The notes under the pieces are model-generated. The model saw only the letters and a program-made list of their open reading frames with translations. It did not search any database and was not told where the DNA came from. Shown here piece by piece: positions 51,990-64,000 of a DNA stretch of 64,000 bases. The translations under genes were made by a program, and so were the position numbers. This DNA comes from Gongronella butleri (lineage: Eukaryota; Mucoromycota; Mucoromycetes; Mucorales; Cunninghamellaceae), in NCBI GenBank assembly GCA_025201375.1, contig JAIWZP010000038.1, positions 62,001 to 126,000 of the forward strand, given 5' to 3'. Within the stretch, counting starts at the first letter, position 1, and every line of letters begins with the position of its first letter.

Positions 51990-52211
51990 CAAGTGGGGAC
52001 GAGCGACACGAGAAACAAAGAAATAAAATGCGAAAAGGGCGGGAGAAAGAGATGTCCCACTGCGCCAGTCCGCCCTTTTTTTCCTGAAAAAGTCGCCTTT
52101 TTTCAATACCCGCTCATGTGTACCTTTTACATTTGTCGCACCTCACCCCCCCCATCGAGCAAATCAAGCGGAATATGAGTGCAATGAGGACAATGTTTTA
52201 TAAAATCCATG

Positions 52212-52613
52212 CTAGGACACCTTGTAGCGCTTCTGCATCTCGTATTTGGCCGTGATCGCCTTGATGGGCTCCAGATGCTCGATTGGGCCCAAGTGATTGC
52301 TATGCTTTTCCATGATGTGATTGATGAGCAGGGTCAAATTCCTCTAATTGCACGCAAATCGATAAAAAAAAAACAAGCGTCAGTCAACCAAAAAGCAGAC
52401 GCTTCGCGCACCCTTGGCTCTTTTCTTACCAACAAAATATAATCAAAAAACTCAATGTACTCTTCGTAGAGCGCTCCATTGAGATTGCGCAGCGCCTGGT
52501 GCGAAAGCCAGAGGATATGAGAGATGACGCGCTGGTTGACCATCAGCCGGTAGATTTCATTGTCACGCAGTCCAATGCATGCTCGAAACACACGCAAAGT
52601 GTCTTTGGAACAC

Positions 52614-52644
<31 letters not shown>

Positions 52645-54669
52645 GAAAGAAGAAAAAAAAAGTCTGAGATCCATACACCTTTTGTGCGCTGCCAATGGCC
52701 AACTTACGGAGATTCACCTCAATGTATGTCGAGCGGAAGAGCTGTGCGAACTTTTCAAAAATGTGTGGGCCGTGGAGAATGTGTTTTGTGCGCGGTCCGT
52801 ACTGTTCAAGCAGATTTTGCACCAATTGACACAAATGGGTATAAAACTTGGCCTGTGCCTCTGTCAACTCCAATGGTGGCACTTGCTCCTCTGTCATGTC
52901 CAATAAAAGGTCAATCGCCGCCATTGAGAAGCCAGGGCCAGATTTTTTTTTTTTACCTCTACGAGATTCAATTGCCAAAGCATCAATGCGGCGTAGCAAT
53001 AACGGCGTGCAACGAGCAAAGAAGAGCTTCAGCACACTGCCCGTCACGGGGTCGTCGTCAAAAATGGACTGGTCAACGTGTAAAAGATAGACTGTAAGCA
53101 TCAGCGAAACCCAATTAAACAGGGCGCTACCTGAGAAACGAGGATATTTCCGGGCACACCAACGGCTTGCCTCTTGTGCGATGATGTGACACGCATCTCA
53201 CCCATCCCAAGGATGCGCTGGATGATCTCATACAGCTGCGGTTCCATGTCGTCCTCGTCCTCGCTCGTCCATTGCTGCAGAACAGTTTGCAACAGCGTGG
53301 TCGTCAATGTATTGGCACCTGTACCCGCATGGCCGCCACTGCCGCTGCTGCTGCTGTTGCTTCCATTAGTGCTGCTGGCAGTGGCTATCCCGGCGGTGCC
53401 AGCTTTGAGACGCTCGGCTTGCGCCAAAATATGCATTTGCATCTGTTCGACATCAATTCGGGCCGCACAAGCAATCAGCATCGTGGCCGCGCGGCGCATC
53501 TCGTGCTGCTCGTCCCGTAGTACGTGCTGCACACAATCCAAGAACCCATGATTCACCATGACCCTGCCAATAACGAAAATAAAATGGTTTGCACGATGCA
53601 AGCAGCGTTTTCTTTTTTCTGGAGAGTTTTTTTTTCCCCTGTTTTACCTCAGGAAAGAGTTTGCCGCAAAATGGCTCATGTCCTTGTGTGCATGGCGGAA
53701 GATGTGTAAAAGGAATTGGGTGACATTGAGGCGCTGGTCAATTGGCGTTTGCGTGTCCTGGGCAATGGCAAGCAATTGTTGACTCAGTGTGGTGTCTCGC
53801 AGCAGCTCGTTGATGATGTCGATCTGTCGCCACATCAGTAATTGGTCAATGGTTTCCAGAAATTGCCTCTTCTTTGCCAAAAGCGACAGCACATTCTTTT
53901 TGAAAAACTCCAAATGATCCACCTCACGAAGGTACAGGCGCAGCCGATCATTCAATGGCACCGTCTTGGATGGGAACAAAAAAAGTAAGCTCAAATCGCG
54001 TCGTTTAATACTAGTTCTCACCTCGTCCATTCGTGGCGTGTTCTTGAGCAATTCGCGGTAAGATGATTTCTTTTTGGACCCGACTATTCAAGGGACGATC
54101 GGAAAAAGGGACAAGGCGGAGATGAGCGCGCGCGTCGTGTTGATTTATTTAGCGCCGAAAATATGATCTGCTTACGATTGAGCACATCCAACACGCGCAA
54201 CACGTAGTTTTCCTTGACAAAAAGTATGACAAAGGGGATGTTGGCCGTAATCACTAGATGAAAAAGAATGAATTAAGCATACCTGTCGTCACTGCAGCTG
54301 CCCTGGTGACCTCTTTTGTCCGTGACATACGCAAATATGTGAAGATCTTGAAGATGGACCTCATAGCCACCTCGTCATTTGCCTCGCGCAGCGCGTCAAA
54401 TATTGAAAGAAGCTGCGTGACGTATGTCTAGAAACACGGGTAGTGAGTTTTAACCTCAATTTCATGGCTGTTGTCAGCACTATGGGGCCAAACAGCCCGT
54501 CACTCACCTCGGCAGGGACCGGCACTTTCAATTCGAAGCGAGGCGTCGGCCTCCTCGTGCTTGAGCCTAAAATTTCAACCACCTCCGACAAGTTTGCAGC
54601 TGTTGGCAACGGAAGCTCAATCGTGAGCGCATGATTGCCCCGTAGTAACACGGGATTCACAAATGACAT
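52212..54669 (-). CDS. PSY2: PP4 regulatory subunit 3 (Psy2/SMEK), N-terminal domain missing
   Basis: Ten exons on the minus strand: 54669-54508, 54427-54331, 54253-54176, 54083-54022, 53964-53648, 53563-53131, 53068-52957, 52890-52708, 52602-52430 and 52343-52212; 582 residues. The SMK-1 region is well preserved: TYVTQLLSIFDAL, RELLKNTPRMDE, VMVNHGFLDCVQHVLRDEQH, IFDDDPVTGSVLKLFF, VFRACIGLRDNEIYRLMV and ITAKYEMQKRYK. In animals and fungi this protein begins with an EVH1/PH-like domain of about 100 residues that binds partner motifs. Here the first ATG lies directly before the segment that should follow that domain, and repeats begin a few hundred bases upstream. Either upstream exons are lost or displaced, or the gene is a 5' truncation. 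Psy2 targets protein phosphatase 4 in the DNA-damage response. Intron 6 is only 62 nt. Confidence 0.85.
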
Positions 54670-55750
54670 GGAATACAGAGAAGAAATCGAGCATTCTCAT
54701 AGAAACGCGCTGCTCCGCACGCTCTTAATGCACCGCTTTTCGGGCCCCGCGAAAAAACAGGCGACTGGTGTTGAACTTTTCCTGCTAAAGCACCGCACAA
54801 TGCATTTTGTGAGCCACTATTGCGCTTATGAAATGTTGCCATAGCATCTCTCTTTCGATCAGTGCCATTTTCACGGCAATCCACAAAATATTTTGAGAGC
54901 TCATTCTGGATTTGTGGAAATGTCAAGATTTTGCATTCATCTGCACCACGTCTCGGTCGACTCCAAGTTTGAGTGACTTCTCAAAAAGAGACGCGTCGAT
55001 GTAACCTAATGTGAAGCTTTTGGGCGACCCAACTACTATGATTTATTGTGTTTAATTTTGTACTTTTGAAAATGCTAAGATTTCAAATTCATATGCCCAA
55101 CGACCCAGTCAATCTCTGGTTTTCAATTTCTAGTTGAACAAAGCGCGGCGAAATCATCAGAATACAAAGGTTGGGAGGCAACTGAATCATGACTTGTGAT
55201 GATCATTATTGAATTTGTGACCATTCTTTAAAACGGTGCGTATCTCGAAAACGGCCCGATCAACGTCTGGTTTTTTCATTTTTCCTTCAAAGAGAGACAC
55301 TGAAATAGCCAAGTGCAAAAGTTTGGCGATGATCGAATCATGATTTTACTGCGAACTGATTTTTACAAAAACGCGCTACAGCCAATTTTTCAGCAATGTG
55401 GTGCTTCCCGACAAACCACATGGTTGACCTTTGGTTTTTTATTTTTTTTCTGAGTAGAGAGAAGCAACATCCACTACATGTAAAAGTTTCGGAGCGCTGC
55501 GACAAGTTCTTGGTGACGAAATAATTTTTTTTTTAAATTTAGAAAAAAAAATTGGGTCAGGTCCAAATCCATCTGGAGGGTCACCCGCTTTGAGAGGCTC
55601 AAGCCAAGACAAAGATCTCAAATCCGTTTGGCAACCTACACACCAGCGCTTTGAGAGTCATGTCACTAGATGCATTGAGCTCCTGTTTTTAAGCAAATCT
55701 ACAATAAAAATGGGGTGTAGTCCTGGCCGTTGTTGAGGAAACAAGAAGCC
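54670..55750. repeat. Dispersed repeat upstream of truncated PSY2
   Basis: 55150-55735 is a diverged direct copy of about 54-640. 54670-55100 shows no exon resembling the missing Psy2 N-terminus. Confidence 0.65.
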
Positions 55751-57130
55751 GCAAGCGGGGCGGCCTTCGGCCGCCTGAACGGGATAACCCCACGCAGTGC
55801 AAGGCCACTTTTTACTGTTATTTAATGCCCTTCTTCTTCTGTCTCTGTTTTTTTGCTTCTAGTTGTGATAAGTGTTGAATGTGTAGATTGAGATATAGAA
55901 ATAAAATGACGTAGATGGTTTCTTTGTAAAAGCTTGGTGTAGGCTTTAATGAGAAATCACACGTCAAAAAGTAAAAAATTGAATATGAAGAAAAAAGGGA
56001 AAAGAGAAAAGAAAAAATCCAGAAAGGCCTATTGCCCCATCTATATTCGTTCATACTTGATTCGCAGCCTTGTACTGTAACCGGGGATGGTGCGCCAAGG
56101 ACACCGTGTGCAAGTGTTTCATAATATAATTGAGCTGTGGTGATGGACACGCCAACCTGGGGGCGCGTCATTGTACAACTGCAGCGTGTACAAGTTTCAA
56201 GGTTCTCCTCTCACCTCCTTATTTGCATGTGTGAATCATTTTCTTTGTGATTAGCGCCGCCGTCTTGGCACAGGGCGCTTTAGCCTTTTTTTTTTTTTCT
56301 TTTTGATTTATTTATTTTATTTTCTTTTCTTTTAGAGTGAGTGCCATTGCTTTAACGCAAGGCACTCTAACCTCATTCATCCTCGAGTGCCATTTTGGCA
56401 CGAGGCGTTCTCATTCGTTTTTTTTTTTAATTTTTATTTTCATTGTTGAGTTGCTGTGCGGAGTGAAGTGAACGCTGTGGCCCCTTTGAGTGAGACACAT
56501 CCATTCTTGCGGCCCTTTCTGACTAGCCTGTGTGTGGCCGTGGCATACAAATATGCCACGCTTAATTCAACACAGCCTCTGCCGCTTATGCGCGTTCACT
56601 TGATCTCTTTGGTGGCTCTTTTCACAATGGTGACCGGCCACTGCTTATTTTACGCGTTGATCGCGTATTTTAATCGCCTTACAATTGCCGGGCGCGCAAT
56701 TGTAAGTTGACGCGGTGTGATCTAAGCGTGCCAAGCTTAGACACTCCTTTTCCCAGGTGATTCTCGTTTGGGGGAAGCATGATCAGACACTCGTTCATGC
56801 ACACATGACCTTTAAGCTTGCTGACGCGTCAATGCGGCGCGACAGCTGCGCCACAGCAAGCGCACTCATGCGACATCTCGAGCTTTGATACCACACTTCT
56901 TTGTTCATTCCCTCTCGTTGCTCTTTGCGTGCGCCACATCGATTTTCAAAAATGACGAGTGATTCGATTCGCGAAAAAATTAACATCTCTGGAAAATTGG
57001 GTCTACCCTCAACTGGTAGTGTGGGGGGCCAATATGTAAAAAAAAAAAAAAGACGCGACGTGACGCGCCAAAATTGACTTTGCCCTAGATTTTTAATTAG
57101 CCGCCGTCCCTTCTCTCTCTCTCTCTCTTT
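55751..57130. other. Intergenic; a short membrane-like frame without ATG
   Basis: Short related segments with TGAGTGCCATT...GCACGAGGCG-type text occur between about 56240 and 56420. A frame at 56456-56710 encodes hydrophobic stretches (HLISLVALFTMVTGHCLFYA) but opens with GTG rather than ATG. I see no supporting exon structure. No confident gene. Confidence 0.35.
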
Positions 57131-57136
57131 TTTTTT

Positions 57137-57478
57137 TTTGGCTTTTATCTTACATCTAGAGCGCACAGGTGAAGCAAAAAGAGTCTGCGGCAGCAATGTG
57201 TGAAAGAGGACGAGGGCAATGCTCTTTTTGCACGTTTTTACGCTTGTAAGCGGCGGCTCTGTACACGCGACACGTCCAATTCCGCCGGTGTCCCATTTTT
57301 TTCTTTGTTTCTCTCTCTCTTTTTTCGTTTTTCATCTTGCATCTGGAGCACACTGGTGAATTGAAAGAGTCTGCGGCAGCAATGTGTGAAAAAGAACGAG
57401 GGAAATACTGTTTTTGCACGTTTTTACGCTTGTTAGCGGCGGCTCTGCCCACGCGACGCGTCCAGAGCCGATGATTGC
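57137..57478. repeat. Tandem duplication, unit about 188 bp
   Basis: Two adjacent copies, separated by a CT-rich tract. Each contains AGAGTCTGCGGCAGCAATGT, then TTTTTGCACGTTTTTACGCT, then GCGGCGGCTCTG. The copies differ at scattered positions. No coding role is evident. Confidence 0.8.
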
Positions 57479-57734
57479 CACTTTTGCACACACGCTCAAA
57501 GGCTCATCGAGTACATCTTATTCAGGAAATAGAAAGCCGCGACAAAATACCGAAGACTTCTGTTTTTGTGCACTTTTATGTCGCCGTGTGCCTGGCGACG
57601 TCGATGGAGGGTTATGTCCAGCGCTATGAAAAGGCTCGAATGACAAGGCAGTGCATGGTGGCCATTGGGCTACAATACAAGTGCGCGCGCAAAAAAAAAA
57701 AAAAAAAAAAAAGAGAGAGAGAGAGAGAGAGTCG

Positions 57735-58250
57735 CGAAGCTCGTTTTTTTTTTTTTCGACAAGCACGCACGATGGCGGTATGTGCAAAATGTCCGCTCTG
57801 ATAGAATGAATTTTTCAGCCTCCACCTTTTTGTGTCTAAGAACATGCGTCGCCAAGCAATTGAATTTCATGTCTTGCAACCGGAGTTGTAGTAGATCTTC
57901 TTTCGTGCAGAACATCATGATCTTTAACATAAACTCGTCCCCCAAATTGTCAAAATGCTTAACCATTGCAATCAAAATAAATAACGAGAAAAAAGACACA
58001 AAAAATAAAATTGCCCGACGCGATGCACGCCGCTCCTTCAATTTGAACAGAAACTTGTCCCCCAATTTTTTTTGGCCGGATGCACGCCGCGCTTTTTTTT
58101 TTTCGACGAGCAAGATGGCGGCGCCCAGTGAGTGCAAAATGTCCGGGCTGTTTTTGGCCGGATGCGCGCCGCACTTTTTTTTTCGACGAGCACGATGGCG
58201 GTGCCCGGTGCGTGCAAAAGTCCGGGCTGTTAGAATGAAATTTTTTCAGC
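57735..58250. repeat. Repeated GATGGCGG-type block, three to four copies
   Basis: A block with a T run, TCGACGAGCA, GATGGCGG and then TGCAAAATGTCCGGGCTG occurs at about 57740, 58090 and 58175, and a partial copy at about 58030. The last two are adjacent (spacing near 95 bp) and share GGCCGGATGC and CGCCGC lead-ins. Confidence 0.75.
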
Positions 58251-58489
58251 GAGCGATGCGCAACTGGCTTCCTCTCGTCAGTTTTGGAACATGGGCTTAA
58301 AGGCCAATTATAAACATGCAATGAAGATGCAACGTGAAGGGATCGATGGAGACAAAAAAAAATTGGTCAACTCGCTCAAAAACCTACTTTGCATAGATGG
58401 TGCAAATTTGGAGTCTGTGCCGTGAACACAGAGCAATAAAAATCGCAGTTTCTGTAAAGTTTTGTAAACTATATAATGACGATAAAGGG

Positions 58490-59650
58490 CAGAATTTAGA
58501 AAATGGAATATCGAGATCAGTTTTCGTCGCACGTCCGTGAAACTGGGTTTATTTGACGGAGACCCGAATTCTGCGTCTTTTGTCACGTCAGCTTGTCGTG
58601 TATTGTCTTGTCTGCTGGCAAGTAAAATGGGGTTGAAATGTTTGATCTGATGTTGCCAATGTACAAATCTTGCGCATCGGTCTTGTCGGGCAGGGACAAA
58701 ATGACGCCCGAGCGCGACCCTGTCTGCATACTCAATTTTGAGCCTGATCGAATAGAAATTTGACGCACTAGGTCCGAAATTGTGTATTTACGAAAAAATA
58801 TCAGTTTTCCCGTCAACGGCTCAATGGACACTTGGTTTTTATGTCATTTCCGAAAATCTGGACGCCAAGATACCTAAAAGTAAAAATTTCATGGCGCAGC
58901 TGTCGCTCGATGGCGTGTCATGTCAAATTTGAAAATGCGCGATTTTTCAGCGATTTTCCAAGGGGTACAGTCATGAATTTTAAAATGACAAATTTAGGTC
59001 CTCAGACTGCTGTGCCATTTAACCACATGGTAAACGCATTTCATTCGCCAGCAGAAATGCAATAAAGCCCATGGTTCCATTGACTACTTTTGGCGCAAAA
59101 TGCATTTGAAGTCTTTTTTTCGACTCAAGGTCATCTCAATGAAAAATACTCGTATTGCTGTGAAGTACACATCATAAAAAAGAGCTTGGCTTGCTGCGTA
59201 CGTCGATGTCCATGATTTGTGAAAAAGATGACTTTTTGGTGAAACTAACGCGCGGCAAAGTTTAATATGAATTTTGACACGTCGTAAAAGCGCGTCTGCT
59301 TGGTTGTTCTTGCTCGTTTCTTTGCATCCACACTATGAACCGAGAGTATCTCTTGCTAATGGACGCGTAGGCGCAGATCTGTGGTGCGTTGATTTCGTGT
59401 CATTCACCTGTAAAGTTAAATGCAAATTCGTGAATTGCTCGACAAACAGCAGATTGCTCCCAGATTTTTTTGCCATTTCTCGAGGTTTCCCCATAGTCTT
59501 TTTCTTGAACAGAAGCTATGCGCAATTCTGGAGACCTAATTTTTCGATTTTAGTTTGGGTGCTCGGTGACGCCTGATCTTTGATTTGCGCGTGGCACGCT
59601 TTTGACAGGTGTAACTTGATCTAACTTGACTTCCACCTGGTTATCCAACT
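58490..59650. repeat. Dispersed repeat copy
   Basis: Follows the order of segments seen at about 650-1760, including GAGATCAGTTTTCGTCGCAC versus TAGATCAGTTTTGGTCGTAC. It is diverged and non-coding. Confidence 0.6.
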
Positions 59651-62485
59651 TGCCTTTTTCACACTGGGACGCGTTTTAGATGGTGTAATTCATATTTGAC
59701 GATTTATACCTTGACTCGTCGCTGCTAATCGTCATATGATTCATTTCTCTTGTTCTACGTTCCCAATTGCTCCTAAATTTAGGCTGGCTGGTGATGGACA
59801 TTTGGCTCACAAGATGCCAAATTTTCTCGGCAAACGGTTTGCATAATCTTGAGACTTTTGTGTAAAAATCTTGGCCAACACCCTCTTTTGCGCGTTTCTC
59901 GCAAATGATCTTGCCCGTATGGTACAAAATATGATATGAATGAGACGAAGGAGTAAACGATAGTTCAACAAAAGGTACCACGCAAAAATCTTCGCCACGC
60001 GATATAGCACTCCGAAAAAAGACATTGACTTGAGGATTTGGATTTTTCTACGAACACACATGTGTGTCGTTGAAATTATAAGCTACAGAGACTTGATGGT
60101 GTGGCAACGAGAATTTTTTCGATTGTTTGCCGGCGTGCCACATGTTCTCAAATGGAACAACAATTGCGCATCGCAAGATTTTGAGAGGGCAAAAAAAAAA
60201 AAGAGAGATGGGCAACAAACAGACATGTGCGCGTCGTAAATGACCTCCCCACTCTGTTAGACAAGCATCCTCATCAAAAAAAAATATGCATGTGCTCCAC
60301 TTGGTCCACGATTCGCTTTTGTTTGCGTGGCGCGCGTGCGGCAAAGTCCACGAGATTTTTTTTTTTTTTTTTGCACTGCACTATGATGCTGACCAGGGTA
60401 AAATACATTTTTTTTGTCTCTTTTTCATGCTGTTAGTGCATGACACGTGTGCTACGTCCTCCAGGTCAAAGATGGTAACCAGATCAGGGCGATTGCATGG
60501 ATCCTGGCATTCGATGGTTATCGGTCGTTGCCGAGGACCCGTTGAAAATGCGCGGCTATTCCTTTTTGCTCCATGTAGGCTGCATGGAATGAACGAGCTG
60601 CATCTTGTTGTCATATCAATGGCTCTGATTATCAGATGTTTTGGCGCGCGGTGGCATGCAGTGCGACGGCACCTGCATTAATGGGCCCATTATGGCCTGG
60701 ATCGAGGCGGCGTCCAGCGAACAATGGGAAAACGAGCGTTTGGGTCCGCTCTCCGACGGACTTTTGCATGGTCCGTTGAAATGATATGATGCTCTCATCG
60801 GCGTGCGGCACTGAACCAGAAATAAAATCAAAAAATCGACAAGATAATCATTGGTTGTCTCCTACCTTGCGCTTCTATTTTTAATGAAGCTCCACGTTCT
60901 CTTTGATTGCACTTACACATAGAATGAGAGAGAGAGGATGAGGTGTGCGGCGCGGCTCATTGCGATCGGCGGTGTTTTTTCGGTCCATTTACGAGTGCAC
61001 GTTGCCATTGAATGGGTTTAGAGATGATTAACCATTGGCAAAGAACGCGTGGATGTCCTTTCAAGGCAATTGATGAACATGGGTTGGCACGATAAAGGGG
61101 TCAAGGGGGAGGGAGGCAAAGCAAGAAGGAGTTTGTCAAAGAGACGAATCCCACGCGTTGGCAATATTTGACTCCTGGTTTCGCGACCCCTTGGCAACAC
61201 GGCCAATGGTAAGCCCCTTTTGTGCCTCCTGAATCGGGTGGCCCTGTGTGTGGCTAATAATAAATCCTTTGCATGGTGAGATCAAAAAAAAAAAAAAGCA
61301 CGCGCTGATTGTCGATGCAGACTCATTTTTGTCCCATGTACGGCGCGCCCGAGATAAGGGCATCAATTCAGGCCCAATTTGATCTGAGTTAGTGGTTGCA
61401 TCAGCTCCCCAGGAAGGGGCAGAACTGTCAATTGGGGGGGGGGTTGATCTGTCACTGTTTCTGCATTTGCCTGGATTTCAATCCTGTTTTTGTGCTGTTG
61501 TTGGCTTTTTTTTCCAGCGATGGCAAACAAAGAGAAAAGGGTGGAAGCCTGTTTTTCATTGGCTATAAGGTTCAATGGAGGATCTGATGCCATTCCGGGA
61601 AAGAAAAATAGGAGTTGACCATGAGGTAATGCGCAATGCCTTTTCAATGGTGGGCGCGTGGGCTTGTTTTTCGCTTTTTTTATTATTTTTCCGCCCCATT
61701 TGTAAAGCGTGAAGATGCAACTTTTTAAATTTCATATGATGCGCTTTTTTGCTGGTGCTTTTGAAAAAGAGGTTCCAAAAGTGGGCTGTTCCTATGCATG
61801 GAGCGAAATTTTTACACCGCGTGTGCTTATTTTTAGTTTCATGCATTGACTGTGTTACAAAGTCAGCAAGCGATGGGAACGAGGACCCATTTGCTCCTTA
61901 AATTTTCCAAAGAGCAAGGGGCGTGCGTGGAGTGACGAGCCATGTTGTAAAATTAAGGGGGTGAGATACGTTTTTTTTTTGGGACGATTGCCACTCTGCT
62001 GATCTTGCACTTGCTGCCGATTTTCTCATTGTTGCCCCGGGGCCATGTGGCAGTCAAAAGGGATGGAGGGGGGAGGGGGTCAATGGCACGCGAGCAAACG
62101 CAGGGCGCGTCGTAAAGCGCCTAATAAGGACAAAACCACTGGTCTTGCATAAAAAAGAGTGCTCATCAAGGCCTGGAATCAGAACAACTTTTGCGAATGT
62201 CAAATGCTAATCCGTTCAATTCCAGCATCGTAAGCGGGGGAAGTGAGGACGCTTGGTACGACCGAGGACCCAAGCAAAGCGACAAGTCGTGTAACCTTGC
62301 GATTTCATACCAGATCGTGGTACACGCATAAACGAATGGCTCCCTAAGCGACTCTGGTGCTTGAGATGGCAGATCAACACGTTGTTTTTTGCCGTCCAAG
62401 GTTCGTCACACAATGACTTTGCGTTTTGGCAGGTCGGCATTCACTGTGATCAATGCTGACACGCTCATCTGCCCATCCTTTTGAG
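59651..62485. other. Gene-poor stretch, no supported gene
   Basis: A segment at 60400-60830 looks partly protein-like in minus-strand frames, but I cannot choose a frame or splice sites. Poly-T (60357-60372) and poly-G (61434-61443) runs are present. The last part is the promoter of the secreted-protein gene. Confidence 0.35.
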
Positions 62486-62493
62486 TATAAATA
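62486..62493 (+). promoter_or_regulatory. TATA box of the 62661 gene
   Basis: TATAAATA, 168 bp upstream of the ATG at 62661, with a long C/T-rich leader between. This is the pattern of a strongly expressed fungal gene. Confidence 0.6.
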
Positions 62494-62660
62494 CGCGTCT
62501 CGTTGGAAGCAATTCTTTTTTTTTTTTTCATCACTCAAACTCATCCCTGTCCAACTCTCAACAAGACTTCTTCAGTTCGCTACTCATTGCGCAATCCCTT
62601 TCATTTCCCAATACATTCTTTTTTGCTTGTAGCCATTCCTTATTTCCCCTCTAATTCATC

Positions 62661-63641
62661 ATGCAATCGCGTGTTCTTGCCCTCTTGTGCCTGATTTGTG
62701 CTCTGTTTGCCGTCACGACGTCGGCTATGCCTGCTGCTTACAATGCGCTTGAAAAGCGCAGCGACCTGCCCGTTGACGTTGAACTTCCCGTGGAATTGTC
62801 CGAATTTGATCTGAAGAAGCGCAACGATGCTGAGGATGCCGTCTCGGAGCTCGTCAAGCGCACCAGCTTCCCTGTCAATGTCGATGCCAAGCTTAAGGCC
62901 AAGATCTCTGCTGCCATCAAGGCCAATGTCAAGGCCAACATTCTTGCCAAGATCTCTGCTTCCGTACGTTTTTGCACACACACACAAACGCTCCCATGAA
63001 TGTCTTGAACGGCCCAATTGACCCCATTTTCTTCATTTTTTTTCTAGGTCTCTGAAGAAGTCAAGGCGACGCTCGATATCAAGGTCAAGGCTCTCGGTGG
63101 TCTCATCTCTATTGGCGATGCTAAGCTGACTGTCCACGAGAAGGCTGCCCTGAAGAAGCTCTCTGGTAAGTCAAGTTCTGGGCCCATTCAACCCATTGGC
63201 TCGCGATTTAATGCCGTTTTACGATTCTAACCCCACTTTTTTTAATTTCTCTTAGCCAACTTGGAGGCTGCGATCTCTGCCAAGCTTGATATTGAAGTGT
63301 ACGCCAACCTCGATGCTGAAATTGAGAAGCTTTTGGGCCATAAGAAGACGTGCAGCGAAAAGGACCTGCTCAAGATTCTCGTCAAGCTTGAGGCCAGCCT
63401 TATTGCTAAGCTCAAGGTGAAGCTTCCCAAGATTTGCCTCGGACTCAAGGCCCAGATCCAAGCCGCCGTCGACGCGTGCATCAAGGACCTCGAGATCAAC
63501 ATCCCTCTCCTCCTTGACGTCAAGGTCAGCGCCAGCATCAAGATCAATGTGCTCATCAAGGCTTGCGTCGATGCCGCTGTCAAGATTTGTGCCGACTTGA
63601 GCGCCAAGGTGTGCGCGCAGGCCGTCCTTCAAGCGCTTTAA
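62661..63641 (+). CDS. Small secreted protein with Kex2-like sites, function unknown
   Basis: Three exons (62661-62963, 63048-63165, 63256-63641) give 268 residues. The signal peptide is MQSRVLALLCLICALFAVTTSA. Three dibasic KR sites follow within 70 residues (ALEKRSDLP, DLKKRNDAE, ELVKRTSFP), so the N-terminal part may be cut by a Kex2-type protease. The rest is an Ala/Lys/Leu/Ile-rich helical region with loose internal repetition (VDAKLKAKISAAIKANVKAN, LSAKVCAQAVLQAL). A few cysteines occur in the C-terminal half. I do not recognise a family. The style (signal peptide, alternating A/K/V/I helices, TATA promoter) recalls the secreted repeat protein at 30198-32150, but the 16-residue period is not present. 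Confidence 0.82.
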
Positions 63642-64000
63642 ACAAGCCATTGAACGTCGTTGCCAATGAAGCACGCTTGTTTCACTCTTTCCACACTCCT
63701 TTTCTTGTTGTTTTCATTACCCACTTGTAATCTGCTCCATCCCCGGCCAAGGGGATCCTCACTCCCATCATCCTGTAGTCATTAGAATCGTGTATGACTT
63801 CTTTTTTTTTGTCTCGTTGTCAATCCCCTTTTTTTTGCTTGTTGTTTCAATCAGTAAAGCATCGCGCCACAATGGCCATTCACCATCTTAATCTCGTTTG
63901 AATTGGCAAGTTCGTGAACACAGCTTATACAAGATTTCTTTGTGTCTCGTTTAAAAAAAAGCTTTTCATGACTCGTGCTACATACATCAAGTAAAAAAAG
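63642..64000. other. 3' flank, no gene seen
   Basis: Downstream region of the secreted-protein gene with several T runs. The window ends without another recognisable exon. Confidence 0.4.

Noticed and set aside
56456..56710. Membrane-protein-like frame
   Set aside because: No ATG at the start, no splice partners and no family resemblance; noted only as intergenic content.
60381..60831. Possible minus-strand gene
   Set aside because: Two frames look equally plausible and no splice pattern decides between them.

Overview
The window looks like nuclear DNA of a fungus, probably an early-diverging (non-Dikarya) lineage. The evidence is many short GT-AG introns with T-rich 3' ends, TATA boxes 70-170 bp upstream of several start codons, Kex2-type KR sites in a secreted protein, and a gene set that combines Gpi16/PIG-T, Tim17, Erg19 and Psy2 with genes often lost in yeasts (AZUL-HECT UBE3A, PEX16, CHTOP-like, TBC1D20-type GAP). 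No tRNA, rRNA or prokaryotic feature was seen. Exon limits were worked out by hand from splice signals, phase and family similarity.

Layout. 1-2590 is a long, non-coding dispersed repeat. 2912-13292 is a compact gene block: UBE3A-like HECT ligase (+), CHTOP-like export factor (+), proteasome alpha4 (-), mitochondrial Glu-tRNA synthetase (-), a tiny zinc-ribbon/membrane ORF (+) and PEX16 (+). 13293-20500 has no clear gene. It holds a ~2.7 kb fold-back element built from three kinds of minisatellite, TACAGTAC-type microsatellites, and a second repeat cluster (TTTCAGGTC family) around a promoter-like segment. 20508-25833 carries ERG19 (+), a TBC1D20/Gyp8-type Rab GAP (-) and GPI16/PIG-T (+). 25834-30190 is repeat-rich and contains a recently broken 205-codon gene.

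30198-54669 is the second gene block: a secreted protein made almost wholly of 16-residue repeats (-), S-(hydroxymethyl)glutathione dehydrogenase (-), TIM17 (-), a Tda3-like FAD oxidoreductase (+), two PA-TM-RING ubiquitin ligases arranged tail to tail (+/-), a Ppo-type fatty-acid dioxygenase without a P450 half (-), a small RING ligase (-), a Rex1-type exonuclease (-) and a PSY2/PP4R3 gene that lacks its N-terminal domain (-). 54670-62650 is again repeat territory. The window ends with a second small secreted protein (+, 62661-63641).

The genes do not form a pathway. Themes that recur are ubiquitin/proteasome turnover (five genes), organelle import and biogenesis (TIM17, PEX16, MSE1), and secretory-pathway functions. 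The most unusual content is the fold-back minisatellite element, the 16-residue-repeat secreted protein, the truncated PSY2 next to repeats, the paired PA-TM-RING genes and the two-stop pseudogene.
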